From a virus, in IMG/VR virus record IMGVR_UViG_3300035015_000011, positions 1 through 53,987 of that record: a stretch of DNA of 53,987 nt; one strand, written 5' to 3'. The notes beneath the pieces are model-generated. The model did no database searches. It saw only the letters and a list, made by a program, of their open reading frames with translations, and was not told where the DNA came from. A program made the position numbers and the translations under genes. Positions 31,541 to 40,165 of the stretch are shown one piece after another (the first letter of the stretch is position 1; each line of letters starts with the position of its first letter).

Positions 31541-33017
31541 CATTCCTTCCGGCGTCGTGGCGCCACTGCTGGCCTTCGACGTCGAGAGCGGCGGACAGTT
31601 CCAGTCCGAGACGCGCATGATCCTGCTCGGCCATGGCACCAGCGCCGGCACGCTCGCCGATGGTGCCATCGCGCTTTGCGGCTCCGTCTACCAGGCGCGG
31701 GCGCTGGCCGGGCGTGGCTCGATGCTGGAAAGCATGTTCATCCGGGCACGGCGCAACGCCTCGGCGCAGGAAATCTGGCTCGGGCGCGTTGCGGAAGCGG
31801 CCTCGGCGCAGATCCGCACCATCACCGTCGGCACGCCGCCGGCTGCCGGCGGGCAAGGGGTTCTCTCGATCGCCGGCGAAGACATCGCGGTCAACATTGC
31901 GGCGGGTGACAATGCCGCGACCGTGGCCGCTGCCCTTTCTGCTGCGATCAATGCCTATTTCAACCCGATCACCAAGATCTCGCTGCCGTTCACCGCGACG
32001 GTCGCCAGCAACGTCGTCTCGATTACCGCGCGCCACAAGGGCACCTATGCGGCGGGCATCGACGTGCATGTTCCGCTGCTGGAAGGATCGAACGCCTTTA
32101 CCGGTCTCTTCACCTTCGCAGTGGGGACGGCGGGCGCCGGCACGCCGGATGTCGCTGCCGTTCTCGCGTCCATGGGCGACGATGTCTTCGAGATCGTGGT
32201 CTCGGCCTTCGGTGACGATTCCAACCGGCTGAAGCTGGACACGCTGCACAGCAACACCTCCGGGCGCTGGTCCTACCTCGAGCAGCTCTATGGACATGTC
32301 TTCTATCCGCGGACGGATACGGTGGCGAACCTCGCCGTGGCGGGCCTGGCGCGCGACAGCTGGCATCTGACGCTCATGCCGCTGATGCCGGCGGCTGCCG
32401 GCATGGCACGCCCTGACTATGAGTTCGTGGCGGCCGTCGTCGCGCGTGTCGCACCGTTCTTCGACGGTGGGTCGAACGGCCTCGTCTCGGTCAACCAGTC
32501 CGGTCTCGATGTCGTCGACATGATCGCGCCGCGCGATCGGAACTACTGGCCCGACTATGCGACCCGCGACAGCCTGCTGAAGAATGGTGTTTCGACCTGG
32601 AAGGTGGACCGTTCCGGAAACATCCTGATCGACAAGATCATCACCCAGCAGCAGACGACGAACGGCGTGCCGGATACAGCGCTGCGCGACATCCAGGCGG
32701 TCTACCAGATCACCTATGCGCTGAAGTACTTCCGGGCCCAGCTTGCCTATGAGCACTCGAACAAGGCAATCGTCGACGACAACCCGGCGAACCTCGATGC
32801 GCTGCGCACGGTGAAGGACATCCGGGCGACGCTGGTCAATTCGACGATCGAGCTGCAGCAGCGCGGTGTGCTGGAGGCGTCCAACGCCGTGCTGGACGAG
32901 ATCTCGGTGACGCGCAACGCGGACAATCCCAACCGCGTCGACATCATCCTGCCGATGGACCGGGCGAACCCGCTCGACATCTTCGCCGGTCTCGCCCGCG
33001 TCTACGCCGAGACCTGA
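31530..33017 (+). CDS. Contractile tail sheath protein (Mu gpL family)
   Basis: 495 residues. The start MASNIPSGVVAPLLAFDVESG, the segment ILLGHGTSAGTLADG, the middle domain DVFEIVVSAFGDDSNRLKLD, the RDRNYWPDYATRDSLLKNGV block and TYALKYFRAQLAYEHSNKAI near the C-terminus match Mu-type sheaths. Its presence means a myovirus-like particle. Strong AAGGAG site. A 7-bp-stem hairpin follows the gene. Confidence 0.94.
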   Translation: MASNIPSGVVAPLLAFDVESGGQFQSETRMILLGHGTSAGTLADGAIALCGSVYQARALAGRGSMLESMFIRARRNASAQEIWLGRVAEAASAQIRTITVGTPPAAGGQGVLSIAGEDIAVNIAAGDNAATVAAALSAAINAYFNPITKISLPFTATVASNVVSITARHKGTYAAGIDVHVPLLEGSNAFTGLFTFAVGTAGAGTPDVAAVLASMGDDVFEIVVSAFGDDSNRLKLDTLHSNTSGRWSYLEQLYGHVFYPRTDTVANLAVAGLARDSWHLTLMPLMPAAAGMARPDYEFVAAVVARVAPFFDGGSNGLVSVNQSGLDVVDMIAPRDRNYWPDYATRDSLLKNGVSTWKVDRSGNILIDKIITQQQTTNGVPDTALRDIQAVYQITYALKYFRAQLAYEHSNKAIVDDNPANLDALRTVKDIRATLVNSTIELQQRGVLEASNAVLDEISVTRNADNPNRVDIILPMDRANPLDIFAGLARVYAET

Positions 33018-33034
33018 GGCATTCCGCTTCTCGT

Positions 33035-33052
33035 GACGGGCTGATGCCCGTC
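33035..33052 (+). terminator. Hairpin after the sheath gene
   Basis: GACGGGC-TGAT-GCCCGTC followed by a pyrimidine-rich stretch. A likely partial terminator or RNA-stabilising stem downstream of a highly expressed gene. Confidence 0.5.
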
Positions 33053-33086
33053 GCCTTCCTTTCCAGCCATCTCAGGAGCACCCATC

Positions 33087-33461
33087 ATGGCAGGCAATGA
33101 TTTCGGCGGGCGCATGTCTGTCCGCACGTCGAGCGGCTCGACGATCTCGTTTCGCGGCACCTTCAACGTCATGCCCTCCCGGCAGAGCGTTGAAGCCATC
33201 ACCAACCAGGACGGCTCGACCGATCGCGTTTCGACGCCGGTTTCGCCGAGCGCCGAGCTGACCTTCAAGGATGCGGGCGACAACCTTCCGGCGATCATGG
33301 AAGCCCCGCGGCAGAACGTGGTCGTGACCGAGGAGGCGACCGGTGTCCAGCACCATTTCATCAGCGCCTTCTTCTCCGGTCAGCCGAATATCAACCGGAT
33401 CAATGGTGAGGTCAGCGGTCTTTCGATCGTTGCTGAGACCTATCGCCGGACGGGTGGCTGA
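33087..33461 (+). CDS. Tail tube protein (Mu gpM family)
   Basis: 124 residues. VRTSSGSTISFRGTFNVMPS, then AELTFKDAGDNLPAIMEAP and the C-terminal INRINGEVSGLSIVAETYRR match the Mu-type tail tube family. It forms the inner tube within the sheath. AGGAG lies upstream, just after the sheath hairpin. Confidence 0.9.
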   Translation: MAGNDFGGRMSVRTSSGSTISFRGTFNVMPSRQSVEAITNQDGSTDRVSTPVSPSAELTFKDAGDNLPAIMEAPRQNVVVTEEATGVQHHFISAFFSGQPNINRINGEVSGLSIVAETYRRTGG

Positions 33462-33463
33462 TC

Positions 33464-33829
33464 GTGGCGAATACGGAAGTCACGCTGACCAAGACCTATG
33501 AGATGCCGGGCGCGGTCCTTTTCAGCAAAATCGTGCTGCGCGAGCCGCGCTATGAGGACATCTTTCCCTCGGGGCTCGGCATGCCGATGGAGGTGCAGCC
33601 GGGGCCGCAGGGGAGCCGTATGATCGTTGCCTATCCGGTCACGGTCGACGCCTATCTGCAGAAGCTTGTGGTGTCGCCCGGCTATGATGCGGTGCGCATG
33701 CTCGGCGCGCTCGATGCCATCCGGCTTGAAAAGGCCGTCTGCGGTTTTTTCATGGATGCGGCGGACTCGAGTTCGCCGCAGACCTCCTCGTCTTCCGCTT
33801 CGGATGGGACGCAACCCGCGTCCAGCTGA
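33464..33829 (+). CDS. Tail assembly chaperone, zero-frame product
   Basis: 121 residues from a GTG three bases after the tube gene. Begins VTLTKTYEMPGAVLFSKIVL and includes MIVAYPVTVDAYLQKLVVSP, matching the Mu gp41 place. At codons 95-96 it carries the heptamer T TTT TTC, and its C-terminus after that is a low-complexity Ser stretch. Chaperones of this kind bind the tape measure before tube polymerisation. Most ribosomes would finish here; a fraction would shift into the -1 frame. Confidence 0.85.
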   Translation: MANTEVTLTKTYEMPGAVLFSKIVLREPRYEDIFPSGLGMPMEVQPGPQGSRMIVAYPVTVDAYLQKLVVSPGYDAVRMLGALDAIRLEKAVCGFFMDAADSSSPQTSSSSASDGTQPASS

Positions 33830-33894
33830 TGACCATCAGTGAAATCGTTTGGTGGTATGGTCGCGCCATGGCGCTTCTCAAGGATAAGACATGA
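33464..33894 (+). CDS. Tail assembly chaperone, -1 frameshift fusion product
   Basis: If ribosomes slip at 33745-33751, the protein continues for 47 more codons in the -1 frame (143 residues in total). The extension reads FADLLVFRFGWDATRVQL, then MTISEIVWWYGRAMALLKDK, which resembles the second part of other phage G/GT and E/E' proteins. Its stop overlaps the tape-measure ATG by four bases. No independent start with a ribosome site was seen for the extension. Confidence 0.8.
33745..33751 (+). promoter_or_regulatory. Programmed -1 ribosomal frameshift site
   Basis: T TTT TTC in the X XXY YYZ arrangement relative to the zero frame, inside the tail chaperone gene. Confidence 0.82.
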
Positions 33895-35594
33895 CCCGTG
33901 AAGTCGAAGCCCGGCTGAAGATCTCGGCGCGTGATGCGACCGGGCGCACCTTTGGTGCGATCGCCGGGAAGCTCGGTGAGATCGACAAGCGGGCAGCAGC
34001 CTTCAATCGGCGCCAGAGCGTGATGGCGCGCCAGGCGCAGGAGATGTTTGGCGTGATCTCGCGCTATGCTGCGCCCGCTGTGCTGGCCTATGCAGCCAAG
34101 GAGGCTCTGCTCGACTTTGCGGCTCTTGAGCGTCAGATGACACGCATCGGGATCACTGCCGGTTCCAGTGCAGAGCAGACGGCGCAAGCCTTCGAGCAGG
34201 TGCAGCAGGTGTCGAAGGACATGAACTTCGACGGCGTGCAGCCGGCGATCGAGGCTCTCGACACGTTGGTCGCGTCGGGCAAAAGCCTTGAAGAGGCCAT
34301 GGCTTTCCTGCCTTCGGTGCTTGCTACTGCGCAGGCCTCGGGTGCTGCGACCGCAGACATTGCAAACACTGGCCTCAAGGCTGCCTCGGCGCTCAAGATC
34401 GAGACCAGCGAGCTGCAGCGCGCCTTTGATATCATGGTCACCGGCGGCAAGGCGGGCCAGTTCGAACTCAAGGACATGGCGCGGGAGATCCCGGGGCTTG
34501 CCAACAGTTTTGCGACACTCGGCTATGAGGGCGAGGAAGGGCTGAAACGTCTCGTCGCGATCCTGCAGACGATACGCGAAGACACTGGCGACGCGTCCTC
34601 GGCTGCGACACAGGCGCAGAACATTTTCGGCAAGATGCTGTCAGGCGACACCATCAGGAAGTTCTCCGATTTCGGCATCGATCTCCGCAAGGAAATGGAG
34701 GCGGCACGGAAAACCGGCGAAGATGCCGTGTCTGCTTTTGTCCGGCTGTCCAAAGAGGCCGTCGACGGTGACTACACAAAGCTGCCGCTGCTGTTTACCG
34801 ACCAGGAATTCCGGCTCGGCATGCAGTCGCTGATGACCAGCGCGGAAAGCCTGGAGAAGTTTCTCAAGGTCATGAACTCAGCCGAGGTGGACGGCACGGT
34901 TTTCCGTGACGTCAATCGTGTCATGTCGGATACGCAGGCCTCGATCGACCGAATGTCCAACAGCTGGGAAAGGCTGAAGACGTCGCTGGGCGGTGCAATT
35001 GCGCCGATTGCGGCGCCTGCCATGGATGCCGTGAGTTCTGACCTCGACAAGGGCGGCGCAATCCGCAGAGGCTTGCAAAAGCAGGGCATGAGCAGCTTCT
35101 TTGATCGTGAAGCGTGGATGCTCAGGGAAATGCCTTTAGGTGCCTTTTCCAGTTCGCGCGATGCCGATCGCATGGCCATGGCCGGCGGCTACCGGGATCG
35201 CGACTTTCTGCTGGATTACCGGGCGGGCACCGAAGCGAACAAGGACGACGCCTTCAATGTGCCTCAGACCCGGGCCCAGCGCCGCGCGCTGCTCAAGGCT
35301 GCGGATCCTGAAGCGATCGGCATGGCCGGCATGGGCGGCACGCTGATCGAGGATGCGAGCCGGGCGGGCGACGAAATCAAGACTCGCAGCGAAGAGGCCG
35401 GCAACAATCTGGCCAAGGGTGGCGAGCAGGCGGCATCTGCCATGGAGCGGGCGGCGCAGGCGATCCTCAGTGCCGCCACGGCGATCTCGCGGCTCGGCAA
35501 TTTCTCAGGCGGCGGTGGCACGGGCGTGAATGCCAATACGGGCCGCAGCATGCCGGCGGCTGCCGGTCGGCCTGCCGGGACCGGGCGGCAGTAA
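33891..35594 (+). CDS. Tail tape measure protein
   Basis: 567 residues, largely helical. The N-terminus ARLKISARDATGRTFGAIAG and LDFAALERQMTRIGITAGSS, then EIPGLANSFATLGYEGEEGL, are typical tape-measure blocks. The C-terminus is a Gly-rich tail. At about 0.15 nm per residue the predicted tail is near 85 nm (rule of thumb). It begins at the ATG overlapping the stop of the chaperone extension, the usual arrangement. Confidence 0.92.
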   Translation: MTREVEARLKISARDATGRTFGAIAGKLGEIDKRAAAFNRRQSVMARQAQEMFGVISRYAAPAVLAYAAKEALLDFAALERQMTRIGITAGSSAEQTAQAFEQVQQVSKDMNFDGVQPAIEALDTLVASGKSLEEAMAFLPSVLATAQASGAATADIANTGLKAASALKIETSELQRAFDIMVTGGKAGQFELKDMAREIPGLANSFATLGYEGEEGLKRLVAILQTIREDTGDASSAATQAQNIFGKMLSGDTIRKFSDFGIDLRKEMEAARKTGEDAVSAFVRLSKEAVDGDYTKLPLLFTDQEFRLGMQSLMTSAESLEKFLKVMNSAEVDGTVFRDVNRVMSDTQASIDRMSNSWERLKTSLGGAIAPIAAPAMDAVSSDLDKGGAIRRGLQKQGMSSFFDREAWMLREMPLGAFSSSRDADRMAMAGGYRDRDFLLDYRAGTEANKDDAFNVPQTRAQRRALLKAADPEAIGMAGMGGTLIEDASRAGDEIKTRSEEAGNNLAKGGEQAASAMERAAQAILSAATAISRLGNFSGGGGTGVNANTGRSMPAAAGRPAGTGRQ

Positions 35595-35603
35595 GGGGTT
35601 CAT

Positions 35604-36686
35604 ATGCGGAACTGGGCGGCGACGCTGCGCAAGGCGAGCTTTCGGGGCGTCGACTTCTATGTCGATGTCGACGATTTCGGCGGCGGCAAGCGGATTGCGC
35701 GGCATGAATATGCCGGGGGCGTGAACTACTATCTCGAAGAGATGGGCCACGCGATCCCGGCGATCAATGTCACGGCCTATCTGCTCGGCGACCAGAGCGA
35801 CGCTCAGGCGCTGTCTCTGCAGCGGGTATGTCTGGCGGCGGGGCCGGGGCGGCTGGTGCTGCCGATCGACAGCGGGCGGCTGGCGCGGATCGAGAATTTC
35901 AGCCGGGTGCGCGAGAAGGATCGCGCCGGCTTCATTGCCTTCGGCTTTACCGCCATTCCGGAATCGAGCCAGCCCGGCGGGGTGCTCGGCCTTGGTGACA
36001 TCAGGTCTGTTCTCACGGGCGGCATTGCTTCCGCCTTTCCGGCGCTGGCGTCGGTCTACGCCCAAATCGGCGATGTGATTGCGGTGGCGAACTGGATGTA
36101 TTCGGTGGGCTCGCTTGCCGTGTCCGATGCCATCGATCTTGCGCGGCTCGTCGACCTGACGCTCGCCTCGGGCGTCGATACCGTCGACAGCTTTTTCGGC
36201 ACGGCTCTGGAGGCCTCGCGGATCATCGGCGAAAGCGTCGTGACGCCTTCCGGCTTCGACAGCATCAAGCCGGCGCGCTTCGATGCCCGAGGCGCTGCCG
36301 ATCTGCATGCGCTGGTCGATGCCATCGTGACGGCTACGGCAGCGCCGCAGGTGGCCTGGATCTCCCGGCCGCAGGCGCGAGCAGCAAGGCAGGTAGTCGA
36401 GGGCAAGGGGGAAAAGGCGCTGGCCGTTCTCTCGGGCCTCGGGCCTGAGCATGTCGATCTCTATGTCGCGGTGTCGCGACTGGTCGAGACTTCGGTGCGC
36501 ATCGTTTCCGATCGGGCGGCGGATGCCGTTCCGGTGGTGCGGGTGGAAACGGGGATCTCGTTGCCGTCAACCGTGCTGGCCTACCAGCTCTATGGGGATG
36601 CAAAGCGCGCCGAGAGCCTGGTGGATATTGCCAGGGTCGGCGCGCCGATGCTGATGCCCGTTTCCTTCGAAGCTTTGGAAAGCTGA
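35604..36686 (+). CDS. Baseplate / DNA circularisation protein (Mu gpN family)
   Basis: 360 residues. The N-terminus WAATLRKASFRGVDFYVDVD, followed by GGKRIARHEYAGG and NVTAYLLGDQSDAQ, matches the DNA circulation N-terminal family of Mu gpN. The C-terminal part has LPSTVLAYQLYGDAKRAE. In Mu it is a baseplate component and joins the tail to the hub. The stop shares one base with the next ATG. Confidence 0.9.
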   Translation: MRNWAATLRKASFRGVDFYVDVDDFGGGKRIARHEYAGGVNYYLEEMGHAIPAINVTAYLLGDQSDAQALSLQRVCLAAGPGRLVLPIDSGRLARIENFSRVREKDRAGFIAFGFTAIPESSQPGGVLGLGDIRSVLTGGIASAFPALASVYAQIGDVIAVANWMYSVGSLAVSDAIDLARLVDLTLASGVDTVDSFFGTALEASRIIGESVVTPSGFDSIKPARFDARGAADLHALVDAIVTATAAPQVAWISRPQARAARQVVEGKGEKALAVLSGLGPEHVDLYVAVSRLVETSVRIVSDRAADAVPVVRVETGISLPSTVLAYQLYGDAKRAESLVDIARVGAPMLMPVSFEALES

Positions 36687-37753
36687 TGGTTCTTCCTCTG
36701 AGCACCGGGCCGCTGGAGCGGATTGTCTGTGACGGTCTGCCTGAGGTCAAAAGCTTCAGCATGTCCGTCTCGGCCGAAGAGGCGGCGCGGACGGCGAGCG
36801 GGGAATTCGTGATCATGGGGCCGGGGCTTCCGGCTTTTCCGGGGCTGGAGACGGCGGTCAGGGCGAGCGGCGATCTCATGCTCACCGGCTATGTGCGGGA
36901 CGTCAACACCGGCTACACCGAGCAGGATCGCACGCTCTCGCTCGGGATCGTCTCGCGGACCGTCGACATGATCGAGGCCTCGGCCATCCATCCGACCGGC
37001 GAAATCCTGAACAAGGACCTGGTCGCGATTGCCAAGGAGCTGGACAGCTACGGCGTCGGGATCGAGACGGATGGCTCCAGCTTCCCGGTCGAGATCCGGC
37101 ACAAGCTGATGCTGGGCGAGACAGGGTTTTCCTCGATCGAGCGGCGGGCAAGGGCGCGCGGGGCGCTGCTCTATGACACACCGAAAGGTCGGCTGAAGAT
37201 CGCGACAAAGCCTGAAGGCATTCATGCCGGCACGCTGAAGCGCGGCGTCAACATTCTTGGTGGCGCCAGTGCCAGCTTTACCGAGGAAGGTCGCTACAGC
37301 GAGACGCAGATCCGGGGGCAGCAAAGCGAGGGCAGCGAGAAACAGCACCTTCGCGCACAGACCAAGGTCAGCGACACCGGCGTGACGCGCAAGCGTGTCC
37401 TGATCCTGCCACAGGAGGGCGAGGGCACGATCGACCGGATGCGCAAGCGCGCGATCTGGCAGGCGCGGCGGGCAGCCGGCAACAGCGTGACGGCTTCCAT
37501 TCCTGTGAGTGGCTGGCGCGACGACAATGGTCGTCTCTATTCGCCGAACTGGCTGGTGGAGGTCGATGACGACTTTTTGGGTATCGAGGGGCTGATGATC
37601 ATCAAGAACGTCAGCCTTCAGCAGAGCGACCGGACCTTTGCGGTTCTATCGCTGGCGGACCCCCGAGCGCTGGGTGGCGAGAACCCGCGCGGCAAGACCA
37701 GCGCCGGCTATGGCGCGCCAGGCGTGATCGAAGCGGAGTATGAAGACGAATGA
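36686..37753 (+). CDS. Baseplate hub protein (Mu gpP family)
   Basis: 355 residues. The N-terminal block around FSMSVSAEEAARTASGEFVI, the barrel domain LMLTGYVRDVNTGYTEQDRT, and RKRVLILPQEGEGTIDRMRK with DFLGIEGLMIIKNVSLQQSD match gpP/gp44-type hub proteins, equivalent to T4 gp27. It starts directly on the gpN stop and ends overlapping the spike gene by four bases. Confidence 0.88.
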   Translation: MVLPLSTGPLERIVCDGLPEVKSFSMSVSAEEAARTASGEFVIMGPGLPAFPGLETAVRASGDLMLTGYVRDVNTGYTEQDRTLSLGIVSRTVDMIEASAIHPTGEILNKDLVAIAKELDSYGVGIETDGSSFPVEIRHKLMLGETGFSSIERRARARGALLYDTPKGRLKIATKPEGIHAGTLKRGVNILGGASASFTEEGRYSETQIRGQQSEGSEKQHLRAQTKVSDTGVTRKRVLILPQEGEGTIDRMRKRAIWQARRAAGNSVTASIPVSGWRDDNGRLYSPNWLVEVDDDFLGIEGLMIIKNVSLQQSDRTFAVLSLADPRALGGENPRGKTSAGYGAPGVIEAEYEDE

Positions 37754-38196
37754 TGCGGTTCGACTACGACGGGCGCGAAGAGGTCAGGAATGGCCAGCAG
37801 TTCGTCTCGGGCCGCGCTGCCTATGGTGACGGCTGGACGCGCATCCATAGGATCGAGAGCCATGGCTTTGCCTCCTCGCCCGTTAAGGGCGCCAAGGGGC
37901 TGATCCTGCCGTCGCGGTATGATCCAGAACTCGCCTTCGTGCTGGGGCTGGAAAGCCCGGGGCATCGGCCTGGCGATCTGCCGGCGGGCGGGACTGCCAT
38001 TTATGATTCGACCGGCAACATCATGAAATTCATCGGTGACGGCATCGTTGTCGACGTGGCCGGCCGGACGATTACGACGACAGCGGGCGACTGGGTCTTG
38101 AACGGCCCGGCGACGATCAACGGCGACCTGACCGTTAATGGCAACATCAACTGTTCCGGCTCCGTTGTCGACGGTGACGGAAACAACGGGGCGTGA
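37750..38196 (+). CDS. Baseplate spike protein (Mu gp45 / gpV type)
   Basis: 148 residues. An OB-like N-terminal part (GDGWTRIHRIESHGFASSP) is followed by beta-helix-like repeats of alternating hydrophobics: YDSTGNIMKFIGDGIVVDVA, RTITTTAGDWVLNGPATING, LTVNGNINCSG. This fits the trimeric membrane-piercing spike. Two adjacent ATGs are possible starts (37750 and 37753). Confidence 0.88.
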   Translation: MMRFDYDGREEVRNGQQFVSGRAAYGDGWTRIHRIESHGFASSPVKGAKGLILPSRYDPELAFVLGLESPGHRPGDLPAGGTAIYDSTGNIMKFIGDGIVVDVAGRTITTTAGDWVLNGPATINGDLTVNGNINCSGSVVDGDGNNGA

Positions 38197-38262
38197 GGCC
38201 TCGCAACGAGATCCGCCTCGCAGGTGGGCAAACGGCCAAGGGCCACAAAAAGGAGAAGACGC

Positions 38263-38508
38263 ATGAACGTCCGAGCAAAATTCCGCTGCATGTCCATTCA
38301 GCACATCCACACCGGCAGTGCCGATTGCAGTGTTGCAAACGTCGTTCTTGCCCCGGTCTGGGAGCAGGAGGGCGTAAACCGCAAGTGGTCGAAAGCGACT
38401 CCGCAGGGCAAGCTTGAAATGACGATCACCAATGCCGAGGCGATTAGCTCCTTCGAGCTTGGCCACGAATACTTTCTGGATATCAGCCCGGCAGTTGCTG
38501 AGGCCTGA
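38263..38508 (+). CDS. Hypothetical protein in the baseplate cluster
   Basis: 81 residues with a strong AAAAGGAG site. Begins MNVRAKFRCMSIQHIHTGSA and is beta-rich (SVANVVLAPVWEQEG, KLEMTITNAEAISSFELGHE). Two cysteines. No family recognised. It interrupts the otherwise Mu-like order gp45-gp46 and is followed by a rhizobial-type hairpin. Confidence 0.7.
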   Translation: MNVRAKFRCMSIQHIHTGSADCSVANVVLAPVWEQEGVNRKWSKATPQGKLEMTITNAEAISSFELGHEYFLDISPAVAEA

Positions 38509-38523
38509 GCCCCTCACCCTGAC

Positions 38524-38547
38524 CCTCTCCCCGCAAGCGGGGAGAGG
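38524..38547. repeat. Rhizobial-type palindromic intergenic repeat
   Basis: CCTCTCCCCGC-AA-GCGGGGAGAGG, a perfect 11-bp stem, preceded by CCCCTCACCCTGAC. This is the pattern of a palindromic element abundant between genes in Rhizobiales chromosomes. It sits between two baseplate genes, overlapping no start or stop codon. Confidence 0.7.
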
Positions 38548-38571
38548 AGATAATCCCGCTGAGAGGTTTCC

Positions 38572-39108
38572 ATGATCCGCATCGTTTCGATCGAAGATAC
38601 GGCTGAGCCGTATCGCGCGCCGGATCTCGGCTGGGATGGGGTCGTGGGGGATCTGATCCTCAATGCGCTGACGCATCCGACAGCGCCGGGGGACTTTCGC
38701 GCAGAGCAGGGGCTGGCAACGCAGATCCTGATCCATCTGATGACTGACCGGCGCGTCGAGGACAGCGAGCTGCGGCACGGCGAGGCCAATCGGGGCTGGC
38801 TGGGCGACAGCTTCGACATTCAGGACGGCGAGGGGCCGCTTGGTTCGCGGCTCTGGCTGCTGAGGCGCACGGCGATCACCGATCAGACGGCTGTGCTGGT
38901 CGAGGACTATGTGCGCGAGGCGCTGCAGCCGCTCATCGACCAGGAGGCAATTGCCTCGCTCGATGTGACCGTGACCGTCGACCGATCGGCCAACCGGGTC
39001 GACTACGTTGTGAATACCTATGGCCGCGATGGCGCGCGGTCCTTCGATGACAAATTCCAACTGTTCTGGGAGCAGATCAATGGCGTGGCAAATCCGCTCG
39101 CTCGATGA
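38572..39108 (+). CDS. Baseplate wedge protein (Mu gp46 family)
   Basis: 178 residues. The segments GWDGVVGDLILNALTHP, TQILIHLMTDRRVEDSELRH and SRLWLLRRTAITDQT match gp46-type baseplate proteins (T4 gp25-like). It lies directly before the J-like gene, overlapping it by 29 bases. Confidence 0.88.
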   Translation: MIRIVSIEDTAEPYRAPDLGWDGVVGDLILNALTHPTAPGDFRAEQGLATQILIHLMTDRRVEDSELRHGEANRGWLGDSFDIQDGEGPLGSRLWLLRRTAITDQTAVLVEDYVREALQPLIDQEAIASLDVTVTVDRSANRVDYVVNTYGRDGARSFDDKFQLFWEQINGVANPLAR

Positions 39109-40165
39109 CGCGTCGGCCGCGATCCGCGGTGCGTTCCGGCGCTTCCTTCCGGGCACGGATACGGCGCTCAAGAACAACTTCGTGACCGTCGTCGTGAAGG
39201 TTCTGGCGGGCTTGTCCCATGAGTTCGAGCTGCGCATGGGCTATCTCGCGCGGCAGCTCTTTGCCTCCACGGCAATGCTGGCTTTTCTCAGACTGCACGG
39301 GGCCGATGTCGCAATCTTCCAGAAGGGCGCGTCGGCGTCGTCGGGGTCTATCACGGGCGAGGGCGAGGCGAACCGGGTCTATCCTTCCGGCATACGCTTC
39401 GTGTCCGGCAACAACACCTATCTGTCGACGGCGCCCGCGCAGGCCTCGACGCTCGGCGTCGTCGTTTTCCCGGTCCAGTCGGAAGACAAGGGCGCATATA
39501 CCAATCGCGATGCGGGTGGCTTGCTGTCGCTCGCTGATCCCGCGCTCTACCCTACGCTCGGCACCAGTTTCACCGTTGGGGACGATGGACTGGGTGGCGG
39601 TGCCGATGTCGAAGATGTCGAGGATTTTCGAGCCCGCGTTCTGTTTCGCAAGGCAAATCCGCCGGGGGCTGGAAAGCTTTCCGACTATGAGCGCATCGTT
39701 CGCGAGGTGCCGGGGGTTCTCAAGGCATGGGCCTATCGCGACAGCCTGACGCCCAGCTTTCTCGTCGTGTACTTCCTGTTCGACGGACGCCCCAACCGGA
39801 TTCCAACCGAGGGCGACACGCTCGTCGTGCAGGCGGCGCTTGATGCGCAGCGGTTGATCCGGGTGAACGACAGCGTGGTGGAAGCGCCGACAGCGGTTGC
39901 CCTGAACCCCGTCATCGCCAACGTGACCAACGACACGGAAGCTGTACGCGCCGCGATCACAGCTGCAATCGAGGCAGTGCTGTACGAAAAGGCCAGGCCC
40001 GGCGTTGCCGGTGATGTCTTCGTCCTTTCGCGCAGCTGGATTGCCGAGGCGGTGAGCCAGGTGGTGGGCGAGGAGCGTCACACGCTGAACTGGCCCGCCG
40101 GGGACCTTCCCTACACGGGTGGGCAATATCCTGTCGTCGGAACGGTGAGCTTCGTGAATGAGTAG
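39080..40165 (+). CDS. Baseplate J-like protein (Mu gp47)
   Basis: 361 residues from the ATG at 39080. Blocks include FELRMGYLARQLFASTAMLA, LRLHGADVAIFQKGASASSG, VEDFRARVLFRKANPPGAGK, LSDYERIVREVPGVLKAWAY and a C-terminal VAGDVFVLSRSWIAEAVSQV. It forms the outer baseplate wedge that links hub and fibres. Ends eight bases inside the next gene. Confidence 0.92.
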   Translation: MAWQIRSLDDASAAIRGAFRRFLPGTDTALKNNFVTVVVKVLAGLSHEFELRMGYLARQLFASTAMLAFLRLHGADVAIFQKGASASSGSITGEGEANRVYPSGIRFVSGNNTYLSTAPAQASTLGVVVFPVQSEDKGAYTNRDAGGLLSLADPALYPTLGTSFTVGDDGLGGGADVEDVEDFRARVLFRKANPPGAGKLSDYERIVREVPGVLKAWAYRDSLTPSFLVVYFLFDGRPNRIPTEGDTLVVQAALDAQRLIRVNDSVVEAPTAVALNPVIANVTNDTEAVRAAITAAIEAVLYEKARPGVAGDVFVLSRSWIAEAVSQVVGEERHTLNWPAGDLPYTGGQYPVVGTVSFVNE

